In this document: positions 1-12,440 of the stretch, one piece after another
Layout of the letters: every line of letters begins with the position of its first letter
How positions within the stretch are numbered: position 1 is the stretch's first letter
DNA from: Druceiella hillmani
Taxonomy: Eukaryota; Arthropoda; Insecta; Lepidoptera; Hepialidae
NCBI GenBank assembly: GCA_039881145.1
Contig: JAYKKI010000039.1
Coordinates: forward strand, 18,718,001 to 18,782,000
Reading direction: 5' to 3'
DNA: 64,000 bases
Translations under genes and position numbers: made by a program
The notes under the pieces: model-generated
Database searches by the model: none
The model's input: only the letters and a program-made list of their open reading frames with translations
Told to the model about the DNA's origin: nothing

Positions 1-145
1 CACTTATTATTGAATTATATAAATAATCCAATAACAAATAAACTGATTACACAATTGAATTACATGAAAAAAAAAATTATTCGTCATTTAATTATATAGT
101 AGAAAAGTATTGAAGACACCACAACAAAATAATTATTCAATTAAA
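1..145. other. AT-rich sequence left of the first Helitron
   Basis: Simple AT-rich sequence with no open frame, repeat or RNA gene that I can identify. Confidence 0.5.
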
Positions 146-530
146 TCATCATCATATATATTAATACGCTAAGGTTAAGATGTTACACTCCCTTTTTAGA
201 AAAAACCTCACAACTAATCCACATAAATTATATATCATTTTATAGATAATTGCTTGCTCTACCGGCATCCACAACTAAAAAATTTATTATTGCTATTGTT
301 TTTGCAAATTAATTAATTATTAAAATTATATACACAAAACAGCAATGCTGCCATCTAACGGCTCAACGTCAATATGATTGACGGTCGGTAAAATTTTTGT
401 TTAATTTCAAATCCACTCACGTATAAATAAAGTGGCGCTTTAGCTCAATGCTTTTGATACTTGCGCCTCTATATGTCAATTTTAATAAAATAGAATAAAT
501 AATTCGAAGACTTCGCACGGGTCACGCTAG
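146..530 (+). mobile_element. Non-autonomous Helitron, copy 1
   Basis: The 3' end has the Helitron layout: a small hairpin (CGAAG, A, CTTCG at 505-515), then eleven bases, then CTAG at 527-530, followed by T. The 5' end begins TCATCATCATATATATTAAT after an A. This gives insertion between A and T, no terminal inverted repeats and no target duplication, as expected for Helitrons. It carries no Rep/helicase gene, so it would depend on an autonomous relative. A second copy lies in the opposite orientation at 48479-48979, which fixes both ends independently. This copy is about 115 bp shorter because it lacks an internal stretch near its 3' hairpin. Family assignment is from end structure only. Confidence 0.75.
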
Positions 531-675
531 TTTCTTATATTGAAACACAAATAAAATATTTTTTCGGTAATTGTACGATTTATTACGGAGTTATACAATG
601 TTAACCCTAAGAAGACGCACGTTTATATCCACTTGATCAAGATGTAAATGGACATGTTGTATATTGCACTCGTTA
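531..675. other. Spacer between Helitron and satellite
   Basis: Unique-looking AT-rich sequence. No gene seen. Confidence 0.5.
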
Positions 676-3600
676 GTCGTATATATTTCACTATATAATT
701 ACAGAAATTTCAACAAATCTTTTTCCCATCGATAAGTGCTAGAATAAATGATAATCTACTAAAAAATAAGTGAATAATTACAAATTTTCTAGTTATCAGT
801 GTGCATCGAATATAGTTCACCATATAATTACTGAAATTTCAACAAATCTTTTTCCCATCGATAAGTGCTAGAATAAATGATAATCTACTAAAAAATAAGT
901 GAATAATTACAAATTTTCTAGTTATCAGTGTGCATCGAATATAGTTCACCATATAATTACTGAAATTTCAACAAATCTTTTTCCCATCGATAAGTGCTAG
1001 AATAAATGATAATCTACTAAAAAATAAGTGAATAATTACAAATTTTCTAGTTATCAGTGTGCATCGAATATAGTTCACCATATAATTACTGAAATTTCAA
1101 CAAATCTTTTTCCCATCGATAAGTGCTAGAATAAATGATAATCTACTAAAAAATAAGTGAATAATTACAAATTTTCTAGTTATCAGTGTGCATCGAATAT
1201 AGTTCACCATATAATTACTGAAATTTCAACAAATCTTTTTCCCATCGATAAGTGCTAGAATAAATGATAATCTACTAAAAAATAAGTGAATAATTACAAA
1301 TTTTCTAGTTATCAGTGTGCATCGAATATAGTTCACCATATAATTACTGAAATTTCAACAAATCTTTTTCCCATCGATTAGTGCTAGAATAAATGATAAT
1401 CTACTAAAAAATAAGTGAATAATTACAAATTTTCTAGTTATCAGTGTGCATCGAATATAGTTCACCATATAATTACTGAAATTTCAACAAATCTTTTTCC
1501 CATCGATTAGTGCTAGAATAAATGATAATCTACTAAAAAATAAGTGAATAATTACAAATTTTCTAGTTATCAGTGTGCATCGAATATAGTTCACCATATA
1601 ATTACTGAAATTTCAACAAATCTTTTTCCCATCGATTAGTGCTAGAATAAATGATAATCTACTAAAAAATAAGTGAATAATTACAAATTTTCTAGTTATC
1701 AGTGTGCATCGAATATAGTTCACCATATAATTACTGAAATTTCAACAAATCTTTTTCCCATCGATAAGTGCTAGAATAAATGATAATCTACTAAAAAATA
1801 AGTGAATAATTACAAATTTTCTAGTTATCAGTGTGCATCGAATATAGTTCACCATATAATTACTGAAATTTCAACAAATCTTTTTCCCATCGATTAGTGC
1901 TAGAATAAATAATAATCTACTAAAAAATAAGTGAATAATTACAAATTTTCTAGTTATCAGTGTGCATCGAATATAGTTCACCATATAATTACTGAAATTT
2001 CAACAAATCTTTTTCCCATCGATAAGTGCTAGAATAAATGATAATCTACTAAAAAATAAGTGAATAATTACAAATTTTCTAGTTATCAGTGTGCATCGAA
2101 TATAGTTCACCATATAATTACTGAAATTTCAACAAATCTTTTTCCCATCGATAAGTGCTAGAATAAATGATAATCTACTAAAAAATAAGTGAATAATTAC
2201 AAATTTTCTAGTTATCAGTGTGCATCGAATATAGTTCACCATATAATTACTGAAATTTCAACAAATCTTTTTCCCATCGATTAGTGCTAGAATAAATGAT
2301 AATCTACTAAAAAATAAGTGAATAATTACAAATTTTCTAGTTATCAGTGTGCATCGAATATAGTTCACCATATAATTACTGAAATTTCAACAAATCTTTT
2401 TCCCATCGATAAGTGCTAGAATAAATGATAATCTACTAAAAAATAAGTGAATAATTACAAATTTTCTAGTTATCAGTGTGCATCGAATATAGTTCACCAT
2501 ATAATTACTGAAATTTCAACAAATCTTTTTCCCATCGATTAGTGCTAGAATAAATGATAATCTACTAAAAAATAAGTGAATAATTACAAATTTTCTAGTT
2601 ATCAGTGTGCATCGAATATAGTTCACCATATAATTACTGAAATTTCAACAAATCTTTTTCCCATCGATTAGTGCTAGAATAAATGATAATCTACTAAAAA
2701 ATAAGTGAATAATTACAAATTTTCTAGTTATCAGTGTGCATCGAATATAGTTCACCATATAATTACTGAAATTTCAACAAATCTTTTTCCCATCGATAAG
2801 TGCTAGAATAAATGATAAGCTACTAAAAAATAAGTGAATAATTACAAATTTTCTAGTTATCAGTGTGCATCGAATATAGTTCACCATATAATTACTGAAA
2901 TTGCAACAAATCTTTTTCCCATCGATAAGTGCTAGAATAAATGATAATCTACTAAAAAATAAGTGAATAATTACAAATTTTCTAGTTATCAGTGTGCATC
3001 GAATATAGTTCACCATATAATTACTGAAATTTCAACAAATCTTTTTCCCATCGATTAGTGCTAGAATAAATGATAATCTACTAAAAAATAAGTGAATAAT
3101 TACAAATTTTCTAGTTATCAGTGTGCATCGAATATAGTTCACCATATAATTACTGAAATTTCAACAAATCTTTTTCCCATCGATTAGTGCTAGAATAAAT
3201 GATAATCTACTAAAAAATAAGTGAATAATTACAAATTTTCTAGTTATCAGTGTGCATCGAATATAGTTCACCATATAATTACTGAAATTTCAACAAATCT
3301 TTTTCCCATCGATTAGTGCTAGAATAAATGATAATCTACTAAAAAATAAGTGAATAATTACAAATTTTCTAGTTATCAGTGTGCATCGAATATAGTTCAC
3401 CATATAATTACTGAAATTTCAACAAATCTTTTTCCCATCGATTAGTGCTAGAATAAATGATAATCTACTAAAAAATAAGTACAAATTTTCTAGTTATCAG
3501 TGTGCATCGAATATAGTTCACCATATAATTACTGAAATTTCAACAAATCTTTTTCCCATCGATTAGTGCTAGAATAAATGATAATCTACTAAAAAATAAG

Positions 3601-6196
3601 TGAATAATTACAAATTTTCTAGTTATCAGTGTGCATCGAATATAGTTCACCATATAATTACTGAAATTTCAACAAATCTTTTTCCCATCGATAAGTGCTA
3701 GAATAAATGATAATCTACTAAAAAATAAGTGAATAATTACAAATTTTCTAGTTATCAGTGTGCATCGAATATAGTTCACCATATAATTACTGAAATTTCA
3801 ACAAATCTTTTTCCCATCGATAAGTGCTAGAATAAATGATAATCTACTAAAAAATAAGTGAATAATTACAAATTTTCTAGTTATCAGTGTGCATCGAATA
3901 TAGTTCACCATATAATTACTGAAATTTCAACAAATCTTTTTCCCATCGATAAGTGCTAGAATAAATGATAATCTACTAAAAAATAAGTGAATAATTACAA
4001 ATTTTCTAGTTATCAGTGTGCATCGAATATAGTTCACCATATAATTACTGAAATTTCAACAAATCTTTTTCCCATCGATAAGTGCTAGAATAAATGATAA
4101 TCTACTAAAAAATAAGTGAATAATTACAAATTTTCTAGTTATCAGTGTGCATTGAATATAGTTCACCATATAATTACTGAAATTTCAACAAATCTTTTTC
4201 CCATCGATTAGTGCTAGAATAAATGATAATCTACTAAAAAATAAGTGAATAATTACAAATTTTCTAGTTATCAGTGTGCATCGAATATAGTTCACCATAT
4301 AATTACTGAAATTTCAACAAATCTTTTTCCCATCGATTAGTGCTAGAATAAATGATAATCTACTAAAAAATAAGTGAATAATTACAAATTTTCTAGTTAT
4401 CAGTGTGCATCGAATATAGTTCACCATATAATTACTGAAATTTCAACAAATCTTTTTCCCATCGATTAGTGCTAGAATAAATGATAATCTACTAAAAAAT
4501 AAGTGAATAATTACAAATTTTCTAGTTATCAGTGTGCATCGAATATAGTTCACCATATAATTACTGAAATTTCAACAAATCTTTTTCCCATCGATAAGTG
4601 CTAGAATAAATGATAATCTACTAAAAAATAAGTGAATAATTACAAATTTTCTAGTTATCAGTGTGCATCGAATATAGTTCACCATATAATTACTGAAGTT
4701 TCAACAAATCTTTTTCCCATCGATTAGTGCTAGAATAAATGATAATCTACTAAAAAATAAGTGAATAATTACAAATTTTCTAGTTATCAGTGTGCATTGA
4801 ATATAGTTCACCATATAATTACTGAAATTTCAACAAATCTTTTTCCCATCGATTAGTGCTAGAATAAATGATAATCTACTAAAAAATAAGTGAATAATTA
4901 CAAATTTTCTAGTTATCAGTGTGCATCGAATATAGTTCACCATATAATTACTGAAATTTCAACAAATCTTTTTCCCATCGATTAGTGCTAGAATAAATGA
5001 TAATCTACTAAAAAATAAGTGAATAATTACAAATTTTCTAGTTATCAGTGTGCATCGAATATAGTTCACCATATAATTACTGAAATTTCAACAAATCTTT
5101 TTCCCATCGATTAGTGCTAGAATAAATGATAATCTACTAAAAAATAAGTGAATAATTACAAATTTTCTAGTTATCAGTGTGCATCGAATATAGTTCACCA
5201 TATAATTACTGAAATTTCAACAAATCTTTTTCCCATCGATAAGTGCTAGAATAAATGATAATCTACTAAAAAATAAGTGAATAATTACAAATTTTCTAGT
5301 TATCAGTGTGCATCGAATATAGTTCACCATATAATTACTGAAATTTCAACAAATCTTTTTCCCATCGATAAGTGCTAGAATAAATGATAATCTACTAAAA
5401 AATAAGTGAATAATTACAAATTTTCTAGTTATCAGTGTGCATCGAATATAGTTCACCATATAATTACTGAAATTTCAACAAATCTTTTTCCCATCGATAA
5501 GTGCTAGAATAAATGATAATCTACTAAAAAATAAGTGAATAATTACAAATTTTCTAGTTATCAGTGTGCATCGAATATAGTTCACCATATAATTACTGAA
5601 ATTTCAACAAATCTTTTTCCCATCGATAAGTGCTAGAATAAATGATAATCTACTAAAAAATAAGTGAATAATTACAAATTTTCTAGTTATCAGTGTGCAT
5701 TGAATATAGTTCACCATATAATTACTGAAATTTCAACAAATCTTTTTCCCATCGATTAGTGCTAGAATAAATGATAATCTACTAAAAAATAAGTGAATAA
5801 TTACAAATTTTCTAGTTATCAGTGTGCATCGAATATAGTTCACCATATAATTACTGAAATTTCAACAAATCTTTTTCCCATCGATTAGTGCTAGAATAAA
5901 TGATAATCTACTAAAAAATAAGTGAATAATTACAAATTTTCTAGTTATCAGTGTGCATCGAATATAGTTCACCATATAATTACTGAAATTTCAACAAATC
6001 TTTTTCCCATCGATTAGTGCTAGAATAAATGATAATCTACTAAAAAATAAGTGAATAATTACAAATTTTCTAGTTATCAGTGTGCATCGAATATAGTTCA
6101 CCATATAATTACTGAAATTTCAACAAATCTTTTTCCCATCGATTAGTGCTAGAATAAATGATAATCTACTAAAAAATAAGTGAATAATTACAAATT
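676..6196. repeat. 129-bp satellite DNA array, about 43 monomers
   Basis: A head-to-tail array with strict 129-bp spacing (the TATAGTTCAC motif starts at 811, 940, 1069 and so on). Monomers are nearly identical, so the array is homogenised. The main variable site is the base after CATCGAT: A in some copies (CGATAAGTG) and T in others (CGATTAGTG). Rarer variants are GCATTGAAT at 4151, 4796 and 5699, an A-to-G change near 4698, a G-for-T change near 2904, and an 8-bp deletion (GAATAATT) just after 3480. The first unit, at the left edge, is diverged. The right edge at about 6196 lacks the CTAGTTATCAGTG part of the monomer. Small open frames inside the array arise from the repeat and are not genes. 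Length and regularity fit insect satellite DNA. A pericentromeric or heterochromatic location is possible but is not shown here. Confidence 0.97.
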
Positions 6197-6630
6197 TTTT
6201 GAATATAGGAAGAAGCATTAAAAAACGATTTTTAAGATTATGAAAACTGTGTCTAACTTGGAGAGTCCGGTCGTCTCATAGTTCTTCTTGAGGGGAAAAA
6301 CTCAAGGAGACACTATTTTATTATTACGAACATTCACAGGGGGAGGCGCAACTCGTACCCTGTTATTTTTATTATAACCAAGATTAATATATTCAAGATT
6401 GAATATTTACGAAATTTATTTAACTAAAATAATTATTAAATTAATTTCTCTTTTCCGCTAAATTTTCTTATCAAAATAAGATGCAAAATTTTAGTGACCT
6501 TGTGAAACTTAGGGACAATTTTCCGTTATTTACTTATGTTAATTTGCAGTCTTGGTTTTCCCATGTTTTCTTTCGACTTTATCTGATGTTTAAACAAAAA
6601 TTGAAGTAGATTTTTCTATAATATTGACTG
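6197..6630. other. Unassigned sequence right of the satellite
   Basis: A mildly GC-richer patch at about 6250-6360 (AGAGTCCGGTCG, GGGGGAGGCGCAACTC) sits in AT-rich DNA. I recognise no gene or element. Confidence 0.4.
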
Positions 6631-6732
6631 AATGGTTTATGCAATGTTTGTAAACATTAGATAAATTTTATATAAACAAACATTTATTTATATAACATTT
6701 GTCTAATATTAACAAACATTGTATAAACCATT
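6631..6732. repeat. 102-bp palindromic (foldback) repeat
   Basis: The left end AATGGTTTAT pairs with the right end ATAAACCATT, and the two 51-bp arms match at most positions, with several transitions. The arms meet with essentially no loop, so a transcript would form one long imperfect hairpin. It may be a foldback MITE or a palindromic insertion. No clear target duplication is visible. Confidence 0.75.
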
Positions 6733-7634
6733 ATTAGAATAGTAGAACCTACCAAAGGTTCACGAGATTGTATATATGATCGGAGGGCTCTTTAAACTTA
6801 TTTTCGCTCTGTCTGTCCGTTCAGGCGAAACCAAAATAAAAAAATTAAAATTTCGCTCTGTTTACGAAAGTGTGCCAACGTGGGTGGCCCATTCATTCTG
6901 CCGGACACGAATATTCGTTACAACAAAGGCTAAAGAAGCCAAAAATCGTTTTTGCATTGTACGCGCAGTACATAAATTTCCCGAAATAGAAAAAGATTGG
7001 AAAAAATTATTGTTACCCTTCGCATTTCCTGGGAGTATGGCAATAACTCAACATTTCCATCACTAATAACAGTGAATGGATTACATTTTCCAGGGTTTCC
7101 TCCGCCGCTGAGCCTGATTTACCGCGCCCTGATTAGACTTTGTTAAGGAAAGAGACTTAATCATTATTTATCGTTTGGTTAAAAGTTTCAATTAACAAGC
7201 GGAGCGGCGAATGTCTAACCTTTACGTTAAGTAATTTGAAAAATTACACCTAAAATTCAGCTTGGATGGAATTCGCCGCGTAGATTTTTCAGCAAGTTAG
7301 AGGAAAAATTGCTGAACAAATTCATTCATTCGGAGTCACAGGTATGCAAATATAACCAGTAATAAAACGTAATAAGCTATTTTTGAGTACCCCAAATACC
7401 ATAAGTTTTTTCGTATGGTTTAAATGTTCAATGATATGAATTAATATTGCCTGATAAATTTTCTCGCGAACTTTTGTTTTATCCGACTATTGTTACGTGA
7501 ATAATTCAGAGTAAACTGATTGTGTGTCAAACTTGGCGTGTCAAAAATGGTTAACGTCTAGAATGTCGGCATAATAATATTTTTTCACAAAATAGCTTCA
7601 TAATAGTTTTACTTTGTTAATTAGTCTTAATCGT
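6733..7634. other. Unassigned region with a GC-richer 96-codon open frame
   Basis: An open frame on the plus strand (6776-7066) lies in a stretch clearly richer in G+C than its surroundings, and the enrichment continues to about 7150 (CCTCCGCCGCTGAGCCTG). The predicted peptide is basic and I recognise no domain. TTTTCCAG at about 7086-7093 could be a splice acceptor, but no matching exon can be argued. It could be an old exon, a decayed transposon segment or chance. I do not call a gene. Confidence 0.3.
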
Positions 7635-7688
7635 AACAGTTACGTAATTTTTTTTATATTACAACAGTTACGTAATTTTTTTTATATT
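7635..7688. repeat. Tandem duplication of a 28-bp unit
   Basis: AACAGTTACGTAATTTTTTT followed by TATATT occurs twice, 28 bp apart, with both copies nearly perfect. Confidence 0.9.
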
Positions 7689-7818
7689 TAAAGAAAATAA
7701 TTGTGCGTGTTAGCTCCGACGCACGACTGGAGTTTACTCCTTAAGTACGATTGTCTTGGAATGTATAAAATAGGTAACACTGTATATATATGTAAATATA
7801 AATATACACAAATAAACA

Positions 7819-8004
7819 AGATCAAATTTATACAATAAACTTAAAAACATTTAGTAATGTCAAACTAAGAAGTTAAAATTAAAAGAGATTTTTTAATTTT
7901 ATTGGATAGAAGATATCAAATATTCACACATAATGACATTTAATGATTACATCTTGATATAAGCGATGATAGTAAACTATGTGTGTCACTCCGTACGAGG
8001 AAGT
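7819..8004 (-). repeat. Dispersed repeat, inverted relative of 37490-38240
   Basis: Read on the minus strand this matches both sides of the 38-bp array at 37.5-38.1 kb. Shared blocks include CATAGTTTACTATC with CTTATATCAAG, TGTAATCATTAAATGTCATT, and the downstream AAGTTAAAATTAAAAG and AACAAGATCAAATTT blocks. Here the array unit occurs once, so this copy shows the state before amplification. The element class is unknown. Confidence 0.75.
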
Positions 8005-9401
8005 TATTTAAAATTAAAATCCATTAAAAACCCCGGCTTCCATTATTTAATCATTACAATACTTTCTTAATGCATGTAGAATAAATAACACGGTTGGTTT
8101 CGACGATTTCCAGTGATTTTCGGTGGAAAATTAAAAATTCGTTATTAAGATTGAAGATCTATTGAAATGTCTGTCCACTATCTGCACTAAAACAATTGAT
8201 GTATAATTATATGTGTCTATCTCTTCGTTCACAGAAACTCGACGTCCTTCTTCCATGTCCAACGAAAGGGAGTTTTCCTCAAATGATCCGATTTTTATAC
8301 TCTTTCACTGCCATCTCTTTTAGCCTGATGGAGGATAGACTAAAATCTTTTTTGTAGCTAGTAGAAAAGCTTCGATTTCAAGACTAACTTAAAAGTGGAA
8401 GACATAATTTCCACGTTATAATAATGACTAATTCGAATGTAACATTGAAATGGTACATTTTATTTTAACGACCATTGGATTCAATTGTTATCGCAGTTCG
8501 AAGCCAACATAAAATACTAATCCGTAAGATTCACGTTTACAAGAGTTGAACAAGTTATATCCTTATAGACTTCATTCAATTTAGTATGACGTATGTATAA
8601 TATTAAAGAAAATATGATTCGTTAATCCTGATGATTCTGGATTAAACTTCTTATCGTCAAGAACGGTTAAGTTTTCCGTGACACTGATAAATAAATAGCG
8701 GTAATAAATCCGCGGTGGACAGTTGTTGTGGAAACGCTATACTATATTTTAAGTGTTGTTTACTCGACCGAAATTGTATTCTCGACTTGTTTACGAGTAT
8801 TTTTAAACCAAAACGCAAAAAAAGTTAAATTCATTATTCGTTAATCTTCAGAGTAATACTTTCTCTCCAAAGCGTCTCCAAAACTTTCTGTCGATTAAAA
8901 ATAAAGTCCATTTCCATTTCCAACACTTCAATTTCCATTGCTTGTCTATGGAGACCTATCGCACAGAACGTCACTGATGATCGCGGAAACAAATGTCGAA
9001 TGTTACCTTTAAAATTTGTGTGTATATTTCATATTTGATCTCAGAAGTCAAATTATATTTTTTAATTCAATGTCGTGAATTCAAAAAAGTAAAGGTATGA
9101 TGGAACCTTAATATTCGTTTAATTCTATTTAAGGTATGAAATAATTTCTTATATAAATGGTGTCTTACCTTGTATTTAAAGATTTATTTTAATAATATGA
9201 TTTATTAACTATAATGTGCTCATGGAAATGTATATAGGGATGCCTTTTTTCTACAAGAACAATCTCTCCAAATCGATCGGAGATAAATATAAACAAAACG
9301 GTGGTATAAATAACTGCTACAGTAGCTAACTGCACAGACTACAGTCTGTTAAAATCTATCACAGAGTTTAACAGATTGTTTATGTAATAAAATGGGAAAA
9401 A
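8005..9401. other. AT-rich sequence without recognisable genes
   Basis: No open frame of note, no repeat structure and no RNA gene recognised in about 1.4 kb. Confidence 0.5.
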
Positions 9402-10075
9402 AATAATGACTGTGAAAATGACAACAAAACGCTTAACTTAATATAAGTGCGGGAACAAGAAAAAGGATCAAGGATAAGGTGAACATGATTACCCTTCCTG
9501 TTTTTCTTATCCATTTTTACCTCAGCAGGAGAAGGATAAACGAGATTAGCAGTAGTGTTAATATAAGTGCAGGAACAAGAAAAAGGATCAAGGATAAGGT
9601 GAACATGATTACCCTTCCTGTTTTTCTTATCCATTTTTTCCTCAGCAGGAGAAGGATAAACGAGATTAGCAGTAGTATTTGAAATAATATTTAAATAAAC
9701 ATAATAATGACAATCGAAATGACAACTAAACGCTTAACTTAATGTCTGAGTGGAAACAAGAAAAGGATCAATGATAAGGGGAACATGATTACCCTTGCTG
9801 TTCTCCTTATCCATATTTGTCTTGGCTGGAGAAGGATAAACAAGATTAGCAGCGGTATGATATTTCGAGAAAATGTTAATTAAAAATGGTAATAACAATG
9901 GAAATAACAACAAAAAGCTTATCTCAATATGTGGGCGGGAACAAGAAAAGGATCAAGGATAAAGGGAACATGATTACCCTTGCTGTTCTCCTTATCCATA
10001 TTTTTCTTGACAGAAGAAGGGTAAATGAGATTAGCAGTGATAAGACATTTCGAGAAACGGTGAGGAATTTCTAAT
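9402..10075. repeat. Minisatellite with about 184-bp unit and a duplicated 120-bp core
   Basis: The block ACAACAAAACGCTTAACTTA and its variants occurs near 9421, 9722 and 9907, each followed by a core with GGAACAAGAAAA, GGATCAAGGATAAGG, GAACATGATTACCCTT and GAAGGATAAAC. The core occurs four times. The first two cores (9441 and 9561) are an almost perfect 120-bp tandem duplication; the others are more diverged. Each core contains a potential hairpin, GGATAAG pairing with CTTATCC about 40 bases on. Open frames of 60-80 codons on both strands here are products of the repeat, not genes. Confidence 0.9.
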
Positions 10076-11212
10076 ATCGGTCGATTGGGCCGAGTACTAT
10101 CGTAAATTTTCCATAAAAATGTCGCGTAAATAAAACTTTACCAGCAGCCACGGATCCACTTACATGTATAATGAGAAAGAAAACATTGAAAACTATTCAT
10201 CAGTGATAAAGTATGCATCCATGTGAAATTAGATGTAACGGTGAAGAAAAAAAAGGTTAAAATTCTATGGTATTTCATATTTTAAAAATTTTTGGTTATT
10301 CGTTTTTTTTAATTTTTGGTTTTTCCAAACGTTATTTAGTAATGTAATTATGTCAGTTTTTTTAATTCATCACTTCACTATCTTTCTCCTGCGACTTCGC
10401 TCGAATACAAATAGTGATATTCCCAATTTCCATGATTGACGATTGAATTTGAACATTTCTCCTATGAAATGATTTCTCCCGTTTCTCAGAATCACTGCCA
10501 TTGTCGCCTTATTCACAGAACTTCATTCCCATCCGCATTCAAGAACCACCTCGCAAATATTGCAGTAGGTCTGCAACTTAAGCGTCTACATTAATATTTT
10601 ATACAAAGAACTTTCCTGAATAAATACTTTCTATGACAGCTTTTCAGTATTTCATATACTCTATATTAATAATAGACCGAAATTTTACTAAGTACTGATA
10701 GTATATTTGAACATTTTTTCTTTAATTAATTATGTCTATTTTGTTTTTATTTGATATTTAAAAAAATATGGTATTTTTTAAACCTATAATTAGGACTACT
10801 TGGACAAATTGTTTTTTCTTTTACAGAAATATTTAATTATAATAATATATTCGTTTAGGCATTTATCAACAAAACTGGAATATGAAGAAAACTAAAGCCT
10901 GTTTAGGTCTATGCTAATAAGTTAATAAGAAATTCGAACCGCAAGTAATTGGATATTGATTATATATTATTGGACTACAGCCTCCTTCTATATTTTCCCA
11001 CATTTTTGTTTAGAAATGGAATATTTTCTTTCAATTTTACCTAAATTTATTAAAATGCAATTTTTTCCTTATTAAGGATTACCACCACCTTTTCCAAATA
11101 TTTGGACAAGTAAATTCGAGTGAAAACCTCATTATTTCGAATAAAATTGTCCAATTAATTTAAATGATGTTAACAATGCTAACGTTATTTTAGAAATAAT
11201 TTAAATGATTTC
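10076..11212. other. AT-rich sequence without recognisable genes
   Basis: No gene, RNA or mobile element recognised. T-rich runs are frequent around 10280-10370. Confidence 0.5.
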
Positions 11213-11286
11213 TAACTAACCTACTAACCTTCCTACTAACTTCCTACTTCCTACTAACCTTCCTACTAACTTCCTACTAACCTTTC
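11213..11286. repeat. CTAAC/TTCCTA short tandem repeat
   Basis: Irregular repetition of CTACTAACCT, TCCTACTAAC and TTCCTA. It resembles TTAGG-type telomere units only loosely, because most units are CTACTAACTTC rather than CCTAA. Confidence 0.85.
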
Positions 11287-11467
11287 ACTTAATTTTAATG
11301 ATATTTTCTATTTCATCTAAATAATTGAAATAAAAAACTTTTTTTAGTGGATAAAAGTGCATTACCAGTAAAATAAATTAATAATGATATTAATTTTTGA
11401 TCAACGCCATATATTATCTTCTATTTAGATATTAACACTAATTTTGGTGAAACAATAGGGGGCACTA

Positions 11468-11530
11468 CAACCATAAAACCATAAAAATAATAGTTATATC
11501 ACACTAACGAAATTTTATATCCATTAGTAT

Positions 11531-11593
<63 letters not shown>

Positions 11594-11603
11594 AATATAT
11601 ATA

Positions 11604-11663
<60 letters not shown>

Positions 11664-11724
11664 CTAATGGTTATAAAATTTCGTTAGTGTGTTATGACTA
11701 TTTAATTTTATGGTTTTATGGTTG
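11468..11724. repeat. AT-cored inverted-repeat element (hairpin MITE-like)
   Basis: Left arm CAACCATAAAACCATAAAAA through CACTAACGAAATTTTATA pairs with the right arm TATAAAATTTCGTTAGTG through TTTTATGGTTTTATGGTTG. The arms are about 62 bp with few mismatches and flank about 130 bp of TA microsatellite. The whole unit can form a cruciform or, as RNA, a very long hairpin. It could be a MITE whose centre expanded as TA repeats, or a TA tract that seeded an inverted duplication. No coding capacity. Confidence 0.85.
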
Positions 11725-11733
11725 AAGATGATT

Positions 11734-11781
11734 GGATTGATTGAGAATGGACATGGAAAATCGTCCATTCTCAATCAATCC
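11734..11781. repeat. Perfect 19-bp inverted repeat with 10-base loop
   Basis: GGATTGATTGAGAATGGAC (11734-11752) and its exact complement (11763-11781) enclose ATGGAAAATC. It starts ten bases after the neighbouring AT-cored inverted repeat. The stem is shorter than that of a typical animal pre-miRNA. Confidence 0.9.
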
Positions 11782-12009
11782 ATATCTTGAAATGTGCTGT
11801 TATAATGGATTCATTGAACCAGGTTTTAAAAACAATTTTATGATTGATAATTTAATTAATTTCAATTTATTTTAAAATCGCAAACACTTTTAAATATGAT
11901 TATTAAAATTATTTCTTATATGTTAAATATAATTAAGACTGAACTGGAACAACGAGTGTCGTGAACAAGGATTACTGAACCGAGTGGGGCTGGTATCTGG
12001 GGTTTATAA

Positions 12010-12440
12010 ATATTAGAAATGCTGATTCATCTAGGAATGTTACTTGTTGAGATTTCCGAACAGAGCCTAATTTCAGGATGTTGAGACGCTAGGGACCAGA
12101 TAGTGTTATTATGTTACTATGACATGCTTGGGAGTGATACTGAATAAGTATTATGGCTGGTAACATAGAAATGCTGAGTCATCTGGGAATGTTATTTGCT
12201 GAGGCTTCTTTGAAGAGACCATTATCTTACGATGTTGGAGACCGAATGGTGTTCTTATGTTAATATGATATGATTGGAAGCGATACTGCACAGAGCAGGA
12301 ATGCTGATTCATCTGGGGATGCTATTTGCTGAGGTTTCTGCGAACAGACCCTCATCTCAGGAAGTTGAGATGCTGGAAACCCAATGGTGTTATTATGTTA
12401 ATGTGATATACTTGGGAGCGATACTGTATAAGAATTATGG
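12010..12440. repeat. Three diverged tandem copies of a roughly 130-155-bp unit
   Basis: Units begin AATGCTGATTCATCTAGG (12018), AATGCTGAGTCATCTGGG (12172) and AATGCTGATTCATCTGGG (12301). All share ATTTGCTGAGG, AACAGACC/AAGAGACC, GTGTTATTATGTTA and GGAGCGATACTG. Copies differ by about 15-25% and by small indels. An open frame of 104 codons starts just before the third copy, but the first two copies are not open in a matching way, so I do not treat it as coding. Confidence 0.85.

Noticed and set aside
2774..3016. Open frames in the satellite
   Set aside because: Peptide repeats follow the 129-bp period; products of the array.
9380..10074. Open frames of 60-84 codons on both strands of the 9.4-10.1 kb minisatellite
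   Set aside because: Overlapping frames on opposite strands with repeat periodicity; no coding signature.
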